NCBI RefSeq assembly: GCF_000473085.1
Contig: NZ_AXBA01000001.1
Span: 310,001 to 374,000, forward strand
DNA length: 64,000 nucleotides
Source: Azorhizobium doebereinerae UFLA1-100
GTDB taxonomy: Bacteria; Pseudomonadota; Alphaproteobacteria; Rhizobiales; Xanthobacteraceae
Direction: 5' to 3'
The notes under the pieces are model-generated. The model searched no databases, was not told where the DNA came from, and saw only the letters and a list, made by a program, of their open reading frames with translations. The translations under genes were made by a program, and so were the position numbers. This document shows positions 42,786 to 50,927 of this stretch, one piece after another (the stretch's first letter is position 1; each line of letters starts with the position of its first letter).

Positions 42786-43646
42786 GTGACCGATGTCGCG
42801 ACGTCCCTGCCGGGGCCAGTCCTGGACCACGTGGTGATCAATGTGATGGACCGGCTCGATCCGGCCCTCGCCGCCTATGAGAAGCTCGGCTTCCAGCTCA
42901 CCCCGCGCGGCCACCATTCGCTCGGCTCGGCCAACCATCTCGCCATCTTCGGCACGGACTACATGGAACTGCTCGGCTATGAGCCGGGCAATGCGGGCAA
43001 CCGGGCGGACCTGTGGCGCCACCCGCCCGGCCTCACCGGCCTCGTGTTCAAGCCGGGCGATCCGGAGGCGCGCTATGCCGACCTCACCCGGCGCGGCGTC
43101 CCGGTGGACCGGCCGGCGGAGTTCAGCCGGCCGGTGGACGTGCCCGGCGGCAGCCGCGACGCCCGTTTCCGCGTGCTGCGCATCGGCGCCGCCGAGGTTG
43201 AGAACGGCCGCACCTTCTTCTGCCACCATTACACGCCCGATCTGGTGTGGCAGCCGGCCCAGCAGGTCCATCCCAACGGCGTCGCCGGCATCGCCGAATT
43301 CGTCATCGCCAGCACCGATCCCGCCCGCACCGGCGCCATCTACGAGCGCATGTTCGGCCCCGGCCTGCTGAAGGCGGTGGAGGGCGGCCTCGCCTTCTCC
43401 GCCGGCGTGCCCACCGTCTCGATCCTCAAGCCGGAGGTGATCGCGGCGCGCTTCGGCATCGCCCCGGAACTGGGGCCGGACGGCACCGACCACATGGTGG
43501 CCCTGGTCTATCTCACCCGGTCGGTGGACCAGGCCAAGGGCGCGCTGGCCGCCTCCGGGGTCGCCTTCGCGCCTTATGGCGCGGGCGTCGTGGTGGCGCC
43601 GGCCCTCGCCTCGGGCGTGATCACCGCCTTCGTCCCGGCCGCCTGA
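42786..43646 (+). CDS. VOC superfamily (glyoxalase-like domain) protein
   Basis: A 286-residue protein with two glyoxalase/VOC modules: LDHVVINVMDRLDPALAAYE, then KLGFQLTPRGHHSLGSANHL, and a second module from about residue 170 (GIAEFVIASTDPARTGAIYE). His and Glu residues in HHSLGSANHLAIF and DYMELLGYEP fit VOC metal ligands. I chose the GTG at 42786 because AAGGAG (42772-42777) sits 8 bases upstream; the earlier GTG codons are either too close or lack a site. VOC enzymes include extradiol dioxygenases, glyoxalases and isomerases, so the exact reaction is open. It is the first gene of the plus-strand cluster. Confidence 0.8.
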   Translation: MTDVATSLPGPVLDHVVINVMDRLDPALAAYEKLGFQLTPRGHHSLGSANHLAIFGTDYMELLGYEPGNAGNRADLWRHPPGLTGLVFKPGDPEARYADLTRRGVPVDRPAEFSRPVDVPGGSRDARFRVLRIGAAEVENGRTFFCHHYTPDLVWQPAQQVHPNGVAGIAEFVIASTDPARTGAIYERMFGPGLLKAVEGGLAFSAGVPTVSILKPEVIAARFGIAPELGPDGTDHMVALVYLTRSVDQAKGALAASGVAFAPYGAGVVVAPALASGVITAFVPAA

Positions 43647-43709
43647 GCCGGCTTGAACCATCCGGCGCGCCGCGCGCGCCGGGCCTCATCACCAGAAAAA
43701 GGGGGTGTC

Positions 43710-44723
43710 ATGCGGGCCGTGGTCATGCGGGAACACGGCGGGCTCGAAAAGCTCGTCCTGGAGGCTGATTTTCCGACCCCCGAGGCGGGGCCGGGCGAGG
43801 TGCTGCTGCGGGTGCGCGGCGCCTCGCTGAACTATCACGACGTCTTTACCCGCCGCGGCATGCCCGGCATCAAGATCCCCATGCCGCTGGTCATCGCCCT
43901 CGACGTGGCCGGCGAGATCGTCGCGCTGGGCGAAGGCGTCAGCGGCTGGTCGGTGGGCGACCGGGTGCTGGTGGACCCCATCAACCGCGTGGAAGGCGGG
44001 CTGATGGGCGAGACCCAGAACGGCGGCCTCGCCGAATATTGCGTCTGCAAGGCGCACCAATTGTTCAGGATTCCCGACGGCATCGGCTTCGAGCAGGCCG
44101 CCGCCCTTCCCGTCGCCTACGGCACCGCCTACCGCATGATGGTGACGCGCGGCCAGGTGAAGGCGGGCGAGAAGGTGCTGATCCTCGGCGCCTCCGGCGG
44201 CGTCGGCGTGTGCTGCGTGCAGCTGGCCAACCTGGCGGGCGCCTATGTGATCGCCTGCGCCGGATCGCGCGAAAAGGGCCAGCGGCTGCTGGACATCGGC
44301 GCCGACGAAATCATTTACTACCAGGAAGAGGATTTTCTCAAAGCGGTGCAGGAGCGCCATGGCAAGGCGAGCCGGCGCCGCAGCCAGAAGGGCGGCGGCG
44401 TGGACGTGGTGGTGAATTTCACCGGCGGCGAGACCTGGGTGAAGTCGCTGCGCACCTTGCGCCTCGGCGGCCGCCAGCTCACCTGCGGCGCCACGGCGGG
44501 TTTCTCCCCGCCCGAGGACCTGCGCTACATCTGGACCTTCGAGCTGGACATCAAGGGCTCCAACGGCTGGGAGCCGGAGGACGTGACCACGCTGCTGGAG
44601 CTGGTGGGCTCCGGCAAGCTCAAGGCCATCGTGGACAAGACCTACGCGCTGGAGGAGGCTGCCGAGGCCCTGCGGGTGATCGAGGACCGCGAAGTGATCG
44701 GCAAGGTGGTGGTGGCGCCATGA
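43710..44723 (+). CDS. zinc-independent MDR alcohol dehydrogenase / quinone oxidoreductase-like protein
   Basis: A 337-residue medium-chain dehydrogenase/reductase. Catalytic-domain segments MRAVVMREHGGLEKLVLEAD and LNYHDVFTRRGMPGIKIPMP are followed by the nucleotide-binding loop LILGASGGVGVCCVQLANLA and the C-terminal IVDKTYALEEAAEALRVIED. The Cys-rich structural-zinc loop of classical alcohol dehydrogenases is missing. A short basic insert (KASRRRSQKGGG) sits in the cofactor domain. The ATG at 43710 has a GGGGG ribosome site 4 bases away. Its stop overlaps the next start (ATGA), so it is co-translated with the thioesterase. Confidence 0.88.
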   Translation: MRAVVMREHGGLEKLVLEADFPTPEAGPGEVLLRVRGASLNYHDVFTRRGMPGIKIPMPLVIALDVAGEIVALGEGVSGWSVGDRVLVDPINRVEGGLMGETQNGGLAEYCVCKAHQLFRIPDGIGFEQAAALPVAYGTAYRMMVTRGQVKAGEKVLILGASGGVGVCCVQLANLAGAYVIACAGSREKGQRLLDIGADEIIYYQEEDFLKAVQERHGKASRRRSQKGGGVDVVVNFTGGETWVKSLRTLRLGGRQLTCGATAGFSPPEDLRYIWTFELDIKGSNGWEPEDVTTLLELVGSGKLKAIVDKTYALEEAAEALRVIEDREVIGKVVVAP

Positions 44724-45196
44724 GCGAAGCGAACACCGGCGGGACGGCGCCCGGGGCCGAAGCTCCCGAGACGAAGGCGTCCGGACCCGCGCGGCTCGAT
44801 GCCGCCGGCGTCCAGGCCTATCTGGATGGCTCGCCCTGCATCGCCTTCTCCGGGCTCCGGGTCACGGCTCTGGACCATGATAAGCAGGAAATCACCATGC
44901 GCTGCCCCATGCGCCCCGAGTTCGAGCGGCGCGCGGGCTCCCGGCAGTGGCACGGCGGGCCGCTGGCCTTCGTCATCGATACGGTGGGCGATTTCGCCGT
45001 GGGCATGATGGTCGGGCGCGGCCTTCCCACCATGAACTTCCGGGTGGATTATCTGCGCCCGGCCATCGACACCGACCTGATCGTGGTCGCCAAGGTGCGC
45101 CGGCTCGGCAAGACCGTCGGCATCGCCGACGTGGACGTGTTCAACGAGGCGGGAGCGCTCCTGGCCATCGGCCGGGCGGCCTACGCCACGCAGTGA
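44720..45196 (+). CDS. PaaI-family hotdog thioesterase
   Basis: A 158-residue single-hotdog protein. A 30-residue Ala/Gly/Pro-rich N-terminus precedes FSGLRVTALDHDKQEITMRC and the hotdog active-site helix QWHGGPLAFVIDTVGDFAVG, then PTMNFRVDYLRPAIDTDLIV. PaaI-like enzymes hydrolyse aryl- or acyl-CoA. The ATG overlaps the MDR stop by 4 bases (ATGA). Its presence with a CoA ligase downstream suggests CoA-thioester intermediates in this pathway. A strong hairpin follows the stop. Confidence 0.88.
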   Translation: MSEANTGGTAPGAEAPETKASGPARLDAAGVQAYLDGSPCIAFSGLRVTALDHDKQEITMRCPMRPEFERRAGSRQWHGGPLAFVIDTVGDFAVGMMVGRGLPTMNFRVDYLRPAIDTDLIVVAKVRRLGKTVGIADVDVFNEAGALLAIGRAAYATQ

Positions 45197-45211
45197 CGAG
45201 ACAAGCAAGAT

Positions 45212-45237
45212 GGCGGGCGGCGACCCCGCCGCCCGCC
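45212..45237 (+). terminator. strong hairpin between thioesterase and ABC binding-protein genes
   Basis: GGCGGGCGGCG (45212-45222) and CGCCGCCCGCC (45227-45237) form a perfect 11-bp stem with a 4-base loop (accc). An AT-rich stretch follows without an immediate T run. It may attenuate, or protect processed mRNA upstream of the highly expressed binding-protein gene. Confidence 0.45.
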
Positions 45238-45337
45238 GCCAAGACATTATAAAAAACATCAATAAATCTATGACTTTAGGGATACGCGGAGGATCTACCA
45301 GATGAGGCCCATGACCAGCAGAAGGTAGAGCTGAACA

Positions 45338-46933
45338 ATGATCTCCAGGCGTGATTTCCTCACCACGACCGCCGGCTTCGCGTTGGCGTCGAGCCTGCCG
45401 CTGCCCGCCCTCGCCCAGGCGACGCCGAAGCGCGGCGGCACGCTCACCGGCACCTGGGGCGGCTTCGAGCCGCAGGCGCTGTTCGTGCCGCCCGGCGGCG
45501 GCTCCAGCCCCTATTTCACCTCCACCAAGATCCTTGAGCGCCTGCTGCGCCTGGACGGCGCGCTGAACTTCCAGCCGGTGCTGGCGCTGGAGGTCACCCC
45601 CGCCGCCGACTTCAAGAGCTACATCGTCAAGCTGCGGCCCAACGTGACCTGGCACGACGGCAAGCCCTTCACCGCCGACGACGTGGTGTTCAACGCGCTG
45701 AGCTATTGGAAACCCGTCTCCGCCGGCCTCGCGCTGAAAGCGCTGACCGGGGCCGAGGCGGTGGACCCGCTGACGGTGAAGCTCACCTTCAACACCACCG
45801 TGCCGGAATTCTTCCTGAAGTCGGTGCTGGCGGGCAAGTCCGGCCTCGTCATCCCCAAGCACATCTATGACGGCAAGGAACTGCTGACCAACCCGGCCAA
45901 CAACGCCCCCATCGGCACCGGGCCGTTCAAGGTCAAGGAATGGGTGCGCGGCTCGCATGTGGAGATGACCCGCAACGAAGCCTATTGGGACGCCGGCCGG
46001 CCCTATATCGACCGCCTCGTCATCCGCTGGTGGCGCGACCCCGCCTCGCGCTCCGCCGCCTTCGAGGCCGGGCAGCTGGACATCGGCTGCTTCAACCCCA
46101 TCCCGGTGCCGGACATCAAGCGCCTGGAGGCGACCAAGAAATTCGTCTCCACCACCAAGGGCTATGAGAATTCCGCCTGGGTGGCGACGGTGGAGTTCAA
46201 CAGCCGCCGCGACATCGTCAAGAACGTCGCCGTGCGCCAGGCGCTGATGCACGCCATCGACCGCGAGTTCATCGGCGACACCATCTTCTTCGGCCTCGCC
46301 ACGCCCTCCACCGGCTTCATCCCGGCCAGCAACACGCTGTTCTATACCAAGGACGTGGAGCAATACCCCTTCGACCCCAAGCTCGCCGCCAAGAAGCTGG
46401 ACGCCGCCGGCTTCCCGCTGAAGGGCAAGAGCCGCTTCAAGCTCAGCGTGGTCTCGGCCGGCTGGTTCGAAGAGAACGTCAAGATGGGCCAGTACCTGAA
46501 GCAGGCGCTGGAGGACGTGGGCGTCGAGGTGGACCTCGCCATTCCCGACCGCGCCACCTCGCTGAAGCGGATCTATTCGGACTACGAATACGACATCGCC
46601 ATCTCCAACAATTCCGGCCCCATCGAGCTGGTGCCCAACTGGACGCAGTTCGTGACCACGGACGGCATCGTGAAGGGCGCGGCGTTCCGCAATGCCAACG
46701 GCAATTCGGACCCCAAGCTCGATGCGCTGGTGGAGCAGCTCACCACCCAGACCGACCCGGCCAAGCGCAAGGCGCTCGCGGTCGAATTCCAGCAGGGCGT
46801 CGCCAAGGCGCTGCCGATCACCTCGCTGGTGGACATCGGCTCCGTCACCATCGCCCGCGCCGACGTCCGCGACCATTCCCAGGACGCCGACTTCATGGGC
46901 GAAAGCTGGTCCCGGGTCTGGCTCGACCGCTGA
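45338..46933 (+). CDS. ABC transporter substrate-binding protein, peptide/opine/nickel (DppA/OppA) family
   Basis: A 531-residue SBP_bac_5 protein. The N-terminus MISRRDFLTTTAGFALASSL is a twin-arginine (SRRDFL) signal, with likely cleavage after PALAQA. The mature protein has the cluster C motifs YIVKLRPNVTWHDGKPFTAD, DVVFNALSYW, GTGPFKVKEWVRGSHVEM and NEAYWDAGRPYIDRLVIRWW. Tat export implies folding in the cytoplasm, seen in some members. It is the first of five importer genes with normal spacing (12 bases to the permease). The ligand could be a peptide, opine, glutathione-like compound or other amphipathic acid. Confidence 0.93.
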   Translation: MISRRDFLTTTAGFALASSLPLPALAQATPKRGGTLTGTWGGFEPQALFVPPGGGSSPYFTSTKILERLLRLDGALNFQPVLALEVTPAADFKSYIVKLRPNVTWHDGKPFTADDVVFNALSYWKPVSAGLALKALTGAEAVDPLTVKLTFNTTVPEFFLKSVLAGKSGLVIPKHIYDGKELLTNPANNAPIGTGPFKVKEWVRGSHVEMTRNEAYWDAGRPYIDRLVIRWWRDPASRSAAFEAGQLDIGCFNPIPVPDIKRLEATKKFVSTTKGYENSAWVATVEFNSRRDIVKNVAVRQALMHAIDREFIGDTIFFGLATPSTGFIPASNTLFYTKDVEQYPFDPKLAAKKLDAAGFPLKGKSRFKLSVVSAGWFEENVKMGQYLKQALEDVGVEVDLAIPDRATSLKRIYSDYEYDIAISNNSGPIELVPNWTQFVTTDGIVKGAAFRNANGNSDPKLDALVEQLTTQTDPAKRKALAVEFQQGVAKALPITSLVDIGSVTIARADVRDHSQDADFMGESWSRVWLDR

Positions 46934-46945
46934 GGAGGACACGCC

Positions 46946-47914
46946 ATGCGCCGCATCCTCCTGCGCCGCTTCGCACAGATCATCCCCCTCATCCTGGGGG
47001 TGATCGTGCTGAACTTCGCATTGATCCAGATGTCGCCGGGAAGCTTCCTGGACGTGATGACCGCTGAGCAGCAGGTCAGCGACCCGGCGATGATCGAGCG
47101 CATGCGCGTGCTCTACGGCATGGACAAGCCGGTCATCATCCAGCTCTTGAAGTACATCTGGTCGGTCCTGACCCTGGATTTCGGCTATTCCTACCGCCAG
47201 AACGAGACCGTCCTGGCGGTGATCATGCAGGCTTTGCCGGCCACCGTGATCCTGATGCTGGCCTCCATCGCCATCGCCCTCCTCGTCGGCGTGCTGGCGG
47301 GGGTGGTGGCGGCGGTGAAGGTGAACACGCTGTGGGACAATCTGATCTCGGTGGGCGCGGTGTTCTTCTTCGCCGCGCCCACCTTCTGGCTCGGCATCAT
47401 GCTGATGATCGTGTTCTCGGTGCGCCTGGGCTGGCTGCCGGTGGGCGGCATGCGCGACATCGGCGTGGACCACGGCGTCATCGGCATCGCCCTCGACGTG
47501 ATGCGCCACCTGGCGCTGCCGGCGCTCTCGCTCGGCCTGTTCTATGCCGCCATGTACACCCGCGTGATGCGCGCCTCCATGCTGGAGGTGTTCCGGCACG
47601 ATTTCGTGCGCACCGCGCGGGCCAAGGGCCTGTCGGGGGCGCAGGTGGTGGTGCGCCACGTGTTCCGCAACGCCCTGCTGCCGGTGGTCACCCTGCTCGG
47701 CCTGCAGCTGGGCACGGTGCTCGGCGGCTCGGTGGTGATCGAGACGGTGTTCTCCTGGCCGGACATCGGCTCGCTGATGCTCGACAGCGTCATGAGCCGC
47801 AACTATCCGGTGGTGCTCGGCGTGCTGGTCCTGTCCTCGCTCATCGTGGCGGTGGCCAACGCGCTGGTGGACATCGCCTATTTCCGTCTCGATCCCCGCA
47901 TCCGGGCCCGGTGA
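46946..47914 (+). CDS. ABC transporter permease, DppB family
   Basis: A 322-residue inner-membrane permease with about six helices. It begins MRRILLRRFAQIIPLILGVI and has the DppB pattern MDKPVIIQLLKYIWSVLTLD, FGYSYRQNETV and the EAA loop RTARAKGLSGAQVVVRHVFR. C-terminal GGSVVIETVFSWPDIGSLML is also typical. It pairs with the DppC-type permease that follows after 11 bases. Confidence 0.95.
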   Translation: MRRILLRRFAQIIPLILGVIVLNFALIQMSPGSFLDVMTAEQQVSDPAMIERMRVLYGMDKPVIIQLLKYIWSVLTLDFGYSYRQNETVLAVIMQALPATVILMLASIAIALLVGVLAGVVAAVKVNTLWDNLISVGAVFFFAAPTFWLGIMLMIVFSVRLGWLPVGGMRDIGVDHGVIGIALDVMRHLALPALSLGLFYAAMYTRVMRASMLEVFRHDFVRTARAKGLSGAQVVVRHVFRNALLPVVTLLGLQLGTVLGGSVVIETVFSWPDIGSLMLDSVMSRNYPVVLGVLVLSSLIVAVANALVDIAYFRLDPRIRAR

Positions 47915-47925
47915 GGAGGCGCGCC

Positions 47926-48888
47926 ATGTCCTTGACCACGTCTTCCTTGACCACATCTCCCCTGGCCACATCTCCCTCGACCACCTCCCCCGCCGCGCCC
48001 GCCCCCGCGCCCCTGGTCACGCCGGTGGTGCTGGCGGGCAGGCGCCGCTCGCCGGTGCTCGACTTCTGCCGCCGCTTCGCCCGCAACCCGGCGGCGCTGG
48101 TGGGCCTCGTGCTGGTGCTCGCCTTGGTCGCGGTGGCCCTCGCCGCGCCCTATTATTATCCGCGCGATCCGCTGCGCATCGTCGGGCGGCCGGAGCTGTG
48201 GCCGTTCACCAACCCGCGCTTCCCGCTGGGCACCGACTCGCTCGGGCGCGACATCGCCGCGGTGGTGGCGCACGGCGCCCGCACCACCTTGATGATCGGC
48301 CTGTTCGCCAGCCTCACCGCCACCCTCATCGGGGTCGGAGTCGGCGCCACCGCCGCCTATTTCGGCGGCTGGGTGGACGAGGTGCTGATGCGCGTCACCG
48401 AACTGTTCCAGACGGTGCCGAACATCATCTTCATCCTCACCGTGGTGGCGGTGCTGGGCCAGTCCATCGGCAACATCACCATCGCGGTCGGCGTGGTCAC
48501 CTGGACGCCCATCGCCCGCATGACCCGGGCCGAGTTCCTCGCTCTGCGCGACCGCGAGTTCGTGCAGGCCTGCCGCGCCATGGGCATGGGCGACGTGCGC
48601 ATCATGCTGGGCGAGATCCTGCCCAACGCGCTGCCGCCCGTCATCGTGCTGTCCTCGCTGGTGGTGGCGAGCGCGGTGCTGTTCGAAAGCGCGGTCTCCT
48701 TCCTCGGCCTCGGCGACCCGAACGTGGCGAGCTGGGGCGGCCTGATCGGCCAGGGCCGCACGCTGATCCGCTCGTCCTGGTACATCTGCGCCGTGCCTGG
48801 CGTCGCCATCATGCTCACCGTGCTGGCCCTCAATCTGGTGGGCGACGGGCTCAACGACGCCCTCAACCCGAAGCTGAGGGACCGCTGA
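47926..48888 (+). CDS. ABC transporter permease, DppC family, with repeated N-terminus
   Basis: A 320-residue permease. The first 21 residues are a five-residue tandem repeat (SLTTS, SLTTS, PLATS, PSTTS) leading into PAAPAPAP, before the usual DppC N-terminal stretch FCRRFARNPAALVGLVLVLA. The core has HPLGTDSLGRD-like FPLGTDSLGRDIAAVVAHGA and the EAA motif REFVQACRAMGMGDVRIMLG, and ends NPKLRDR. I chose the ATG at 47926, which has GAGGAGG 7 bases upstream. The repeat is absent from typical homologues and is probably a disordered cytoplasmic tail. Confidence 0.93.
   Translation: MSLTTSSLTTSPLATSPSTTSPAAPAPAPLVTPVVLAGRRRSPVLDFCRRFARNPAALVGLVLVLALVAVALAAPYYYPRDPLRIVGRPELWPFTNPRFPLGTDSLGRDIAAVVAHGARTTLMIGLFASLTATLIGVGVGATAAYFGGWVDEVLMRVTELFQTVPNIIFILTVVAVLGQSIGNITIAVGVVTWTPIARMTRAEFLALRDREFVQACRAMGMGDVRIMLGEILPNALPPVIVLSSLVVASAVLFESAVSFLGLGDPNVASWGGLIGQGRTLIRSSWYICAVPGVAIMLTVLALNLVGDGLNDALNPKLRDR
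47929..47988 (+). repeat. 15-base tandem repeat (four units) at the start of the DppC-type gene
   Basis: Four imperfect copies of TCCTTGACCACATCT encode SLTTS-like pentapeptides. They are in frame, so gain or loss of a unit would only change tail length. Confidence 0.75.
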
Positions 48889-48889
48889 G

Positions 48890-49936
48890 ATGGCGCTCAT
48901 CGACGCCCCGCCCCTGACCCCGCTCCCGCCCGCCCCGGCCCTGCTGTCGGTGTCGGACCTGGAGGTCACGCTGTTCACCCGCGCCGGGCAGCTGAAGGCG
49001 GTGGACCGCCTGTCGCTCGAGGTGGCCGCCGGCGAGACGCTGGCCATCGTCGGCGAGAGCGGCTGCGGCAAGTCCATCTCGGCGCTGGCGCTGATGCGCC
49101 TGCTGCCGGAGCCGCCGGCGAAGATCACCGGCGGCTCCGTCCGCCTCGCCGGCCGCGACCTCACCCGCCTGTCGGAGGGCGAGATGCAGCGGGTGCGGGG
49201 CAAGGACCTCGCCATGATCTTCCAGGACCCTATGAGCGCGCTGAACCCGGTGCTCACGGTCGGCCGGCAGATCGTCGAGGTGATCGCCCGCCACGACCCG
49301 GCCTCGCACCGGGCCATGCAGGCGCGCGCGCTGGAGCTGATGCGCAAGGTGCGCATCCCGGATGCCGAGCGGCGCTTCAACGACTATCCGCACCAGCTCT
49401 CCGGCGGCATGAACCAGCGCATCGTCATCGCCATGGCCATCGCCTGCCAGCCCAAGGTGCTGGTGGCGGACGAGCCCACCACCGCGCTCGACGTCACCAT
49501 CCAGGCGCAGATCCTGGACCTGATGAAGGAGCTGCAGGCCGAGACCGGCATGGGGCTGATCATCATCACCCACGACCTGGGCGTGGTGGCCGAGACCGCC
49601 GACCGGGTGCTGGTGATGTATGCCGGCCGCAAGGTGGAGGACGGCACGGTGGACGCGGTGTTCGACCGTCCGCTGCATCCCTATACGCGCGGCCTGATGG
49701 GGGCGACGCCCTCCGCCACGCTCCAGCCGCACGGCCGCCTCGCCGAGATCCCCGGTAGCGTGCCGGCGCTGGCCGACCTGCCGGCCGGCTGCGCCTTCAA
49801 CAACCGCTGCCCGATCGCTTTCGCGCGCTGCTTCGCCGAGCGGCCGGGCCTCACCATGCCGGCGCCGGCGCGCTCCGTCGCGTGCTTCGCCGTGGAACAG
49901 GAAGGGGTGCGCCATGGCGATCCTGTCGGCGCGTAG
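48890..49936 (+). CDS. ABC transporter ATP-binding protein, DppD family
   Basis: A 348-residue ATPase with Walker [10 protein letters not shown]-loop [16 protein letters not shown], signature LSGGMNQR, Walker [13 protein letters not shown] and switch His in IITHDLGV. The C-terminal oligopeptide-transporter extension has [20 protein letters not shown], a Cys-containing motif typical of DppD/OppD. It starts 1 base after the permease stop and overlaps the DppF-type gene by 23 bases, implying translational coupling. Confidence 0.96.
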   Translation: MALIDAPPLTPLPPAPALLSVSDLEVTLFTRAGQLKAVDRLSLEVAAGETLAIVGESGCGKSISALALMRLLPEPPAKITGGSVRLAGRDLTRLSEGEMQRVRGKDLAMIFQDPMSALNPVLTVGRQIVEVIARHDPASHRAMQARALELMRKVRIPDAERRFNDYPHQLSGGMNQRIVIAMAIACQPKVLVADEPTTALDVTIQAQILDLMKELQAETGMGLIIITHDLGVVAETADRVLVMYAGRKVEDGTVDAVFDRPLHPYTRGLMGATPSATLQPHGRLAEIPGSVPALADLPAGCAFNNRCPIAFARCFAERPGLTMPAPARSVACFAVEQEGVRHGDPVGA

Positions 49937-50927
49937 CCTCTCGGTGCATTTCGACACGCCGCGCGGCACGCTGCAGGCGGTCAACGACGTCGACCTCGAC
50001 GTGGAGGCCGGCGAGACCGTGGGCCTCGTGGGCGAGAGCGGCTGCGGCAAGTCCACGCTCGGCAAGGCGCTGATGCGCCTCGCCCCGGCCACCGAGGGGC
50101 GCATCTTCGTCAACGGGCGGGACATCACCCGCCTGGGCAAGGGGGCCATCGACGCCATCCGCTCCGAAGTGCAGATGATCTTCCAGGACCCCTACGGCTC
50201 GCTCAACCCGCGCCATTCCGTCGGCAAGATCATCGGCCAGCCTTTGTCGGTGGCCGGCTGGAAGCGGGCCGACATCAAGGCGCGGGTGGCGGAACTCGCC
50301 GCCAAGGTGGGCCTGCCGGAGGCCGCGCTCGACCGCTTCCCGCACGAATTTTCCGGCGGCCAGCGCCAGCGCATCGGCATCGCCCGCGCGCTCGCCTTGA
50401 ACCCCAAGGTGGTGATCTGCGACGAGCCGGTCTCGGCGCTGGACGTCTCGGTGCGGGCGCAGGTCATCAACCTGATGAAGGACCTCCAGGCGCAGACCGG
50501 GGTGTCCTTCCTGTTCATCTCGCACGACCTGTCGGTGGTGGAGCATATCTGCGACCGGCTGCTGGTGATGTATCTCGGCCGGGTGGTGGAGAGCGGGCGG
50601 GCCGAGGACATTTGGCGCCGGCCGGCCCATCCCTACACCGCCGCGCTGCTGGCGGCGGCGCCCGTGGCCAACCCGCGGCTGGCGCGCACCCGCGCCCACA
50701 AGACCCTGCAAGGCGAGCTGCCGAGCCCGCTCTCCCCGCCGCAGGGCTGCGCCTTCCATACCCGCTGCCCCCTGGCGCAGCCGCGCTGCGCGGCCGAGCG
50801 CCCGCTGCTGCGCGGCCTCGCCGGCCAGGGTGCGGCGCCCCGGCAGGTTGCCTGCCATTTCGACCTCGTGGACCATCAGAGAACGCCGGATGTCACGGCG
50901 ACGGGAACGGCCTATGTCAGTGCTTGA
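49914..50927 (+). CDS. ABC transporter ATP-binding protein, DppF family
   Basis: A 337-residue ATPase: Walker [11 protein letters not shown]-loop MIFQDPYGSLNPRHSVGKII, signature FSGGQRQR, Walker B VVICDEPVSALD, switch His FISHDLSVVEHI, and the DppF C-terminal motif PPQGCAFHTRCPLAQPRC. It forms the NBD heterodimer with the DppD-type protein. Its 3' end overlaps the CoA-ligase start by 14 bases, so importer and ligase belong to one transcript. Confidence 0.96.
   Translation: MAILSARSLSVHFDTPRGTLQAVNDVDLDVEAGETVGLVGESGCGKSTLGKALMRLAPATEGRIFVNGRDITRLGKGAIDAIRSEVQMIFQDPYGSLNPRHSVGKIIGQPLSVAGWKRADIKARVAELAAKVGLPEAALDRFPHEFSGGQRQRIGIARALALNPKVVICDEPVSALDVSVRAQVINLMKDLQAQTGVSFLFISHDLSVVEHICDRLLVMYLGRVVESGRAEDIWRRPAHPYTAALLAAAPVANPRLARTRAHKTLQGELPSPLSPPQGCAFHTRCPLAQPRCAAERPLLRGLAGQGAAPRQVACHFDLVDHQRTPDVTATGTAYVSA

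Noticed and set aside
44642-47971. 1109-residue minus-strand ORF across the thioesterase and ABC genes
   Set aside because: It crosses several well-supported plus-strand genes and an intergenic hairpin, and is rich in His/Gln/Asp with no domains.
49914-49936. Frameshift between the two ABC ATPase genes
   Set aside because: The 23-base overlap is between two full-length proteins, each with complete motifs and its own start, a normal coupled overlap.
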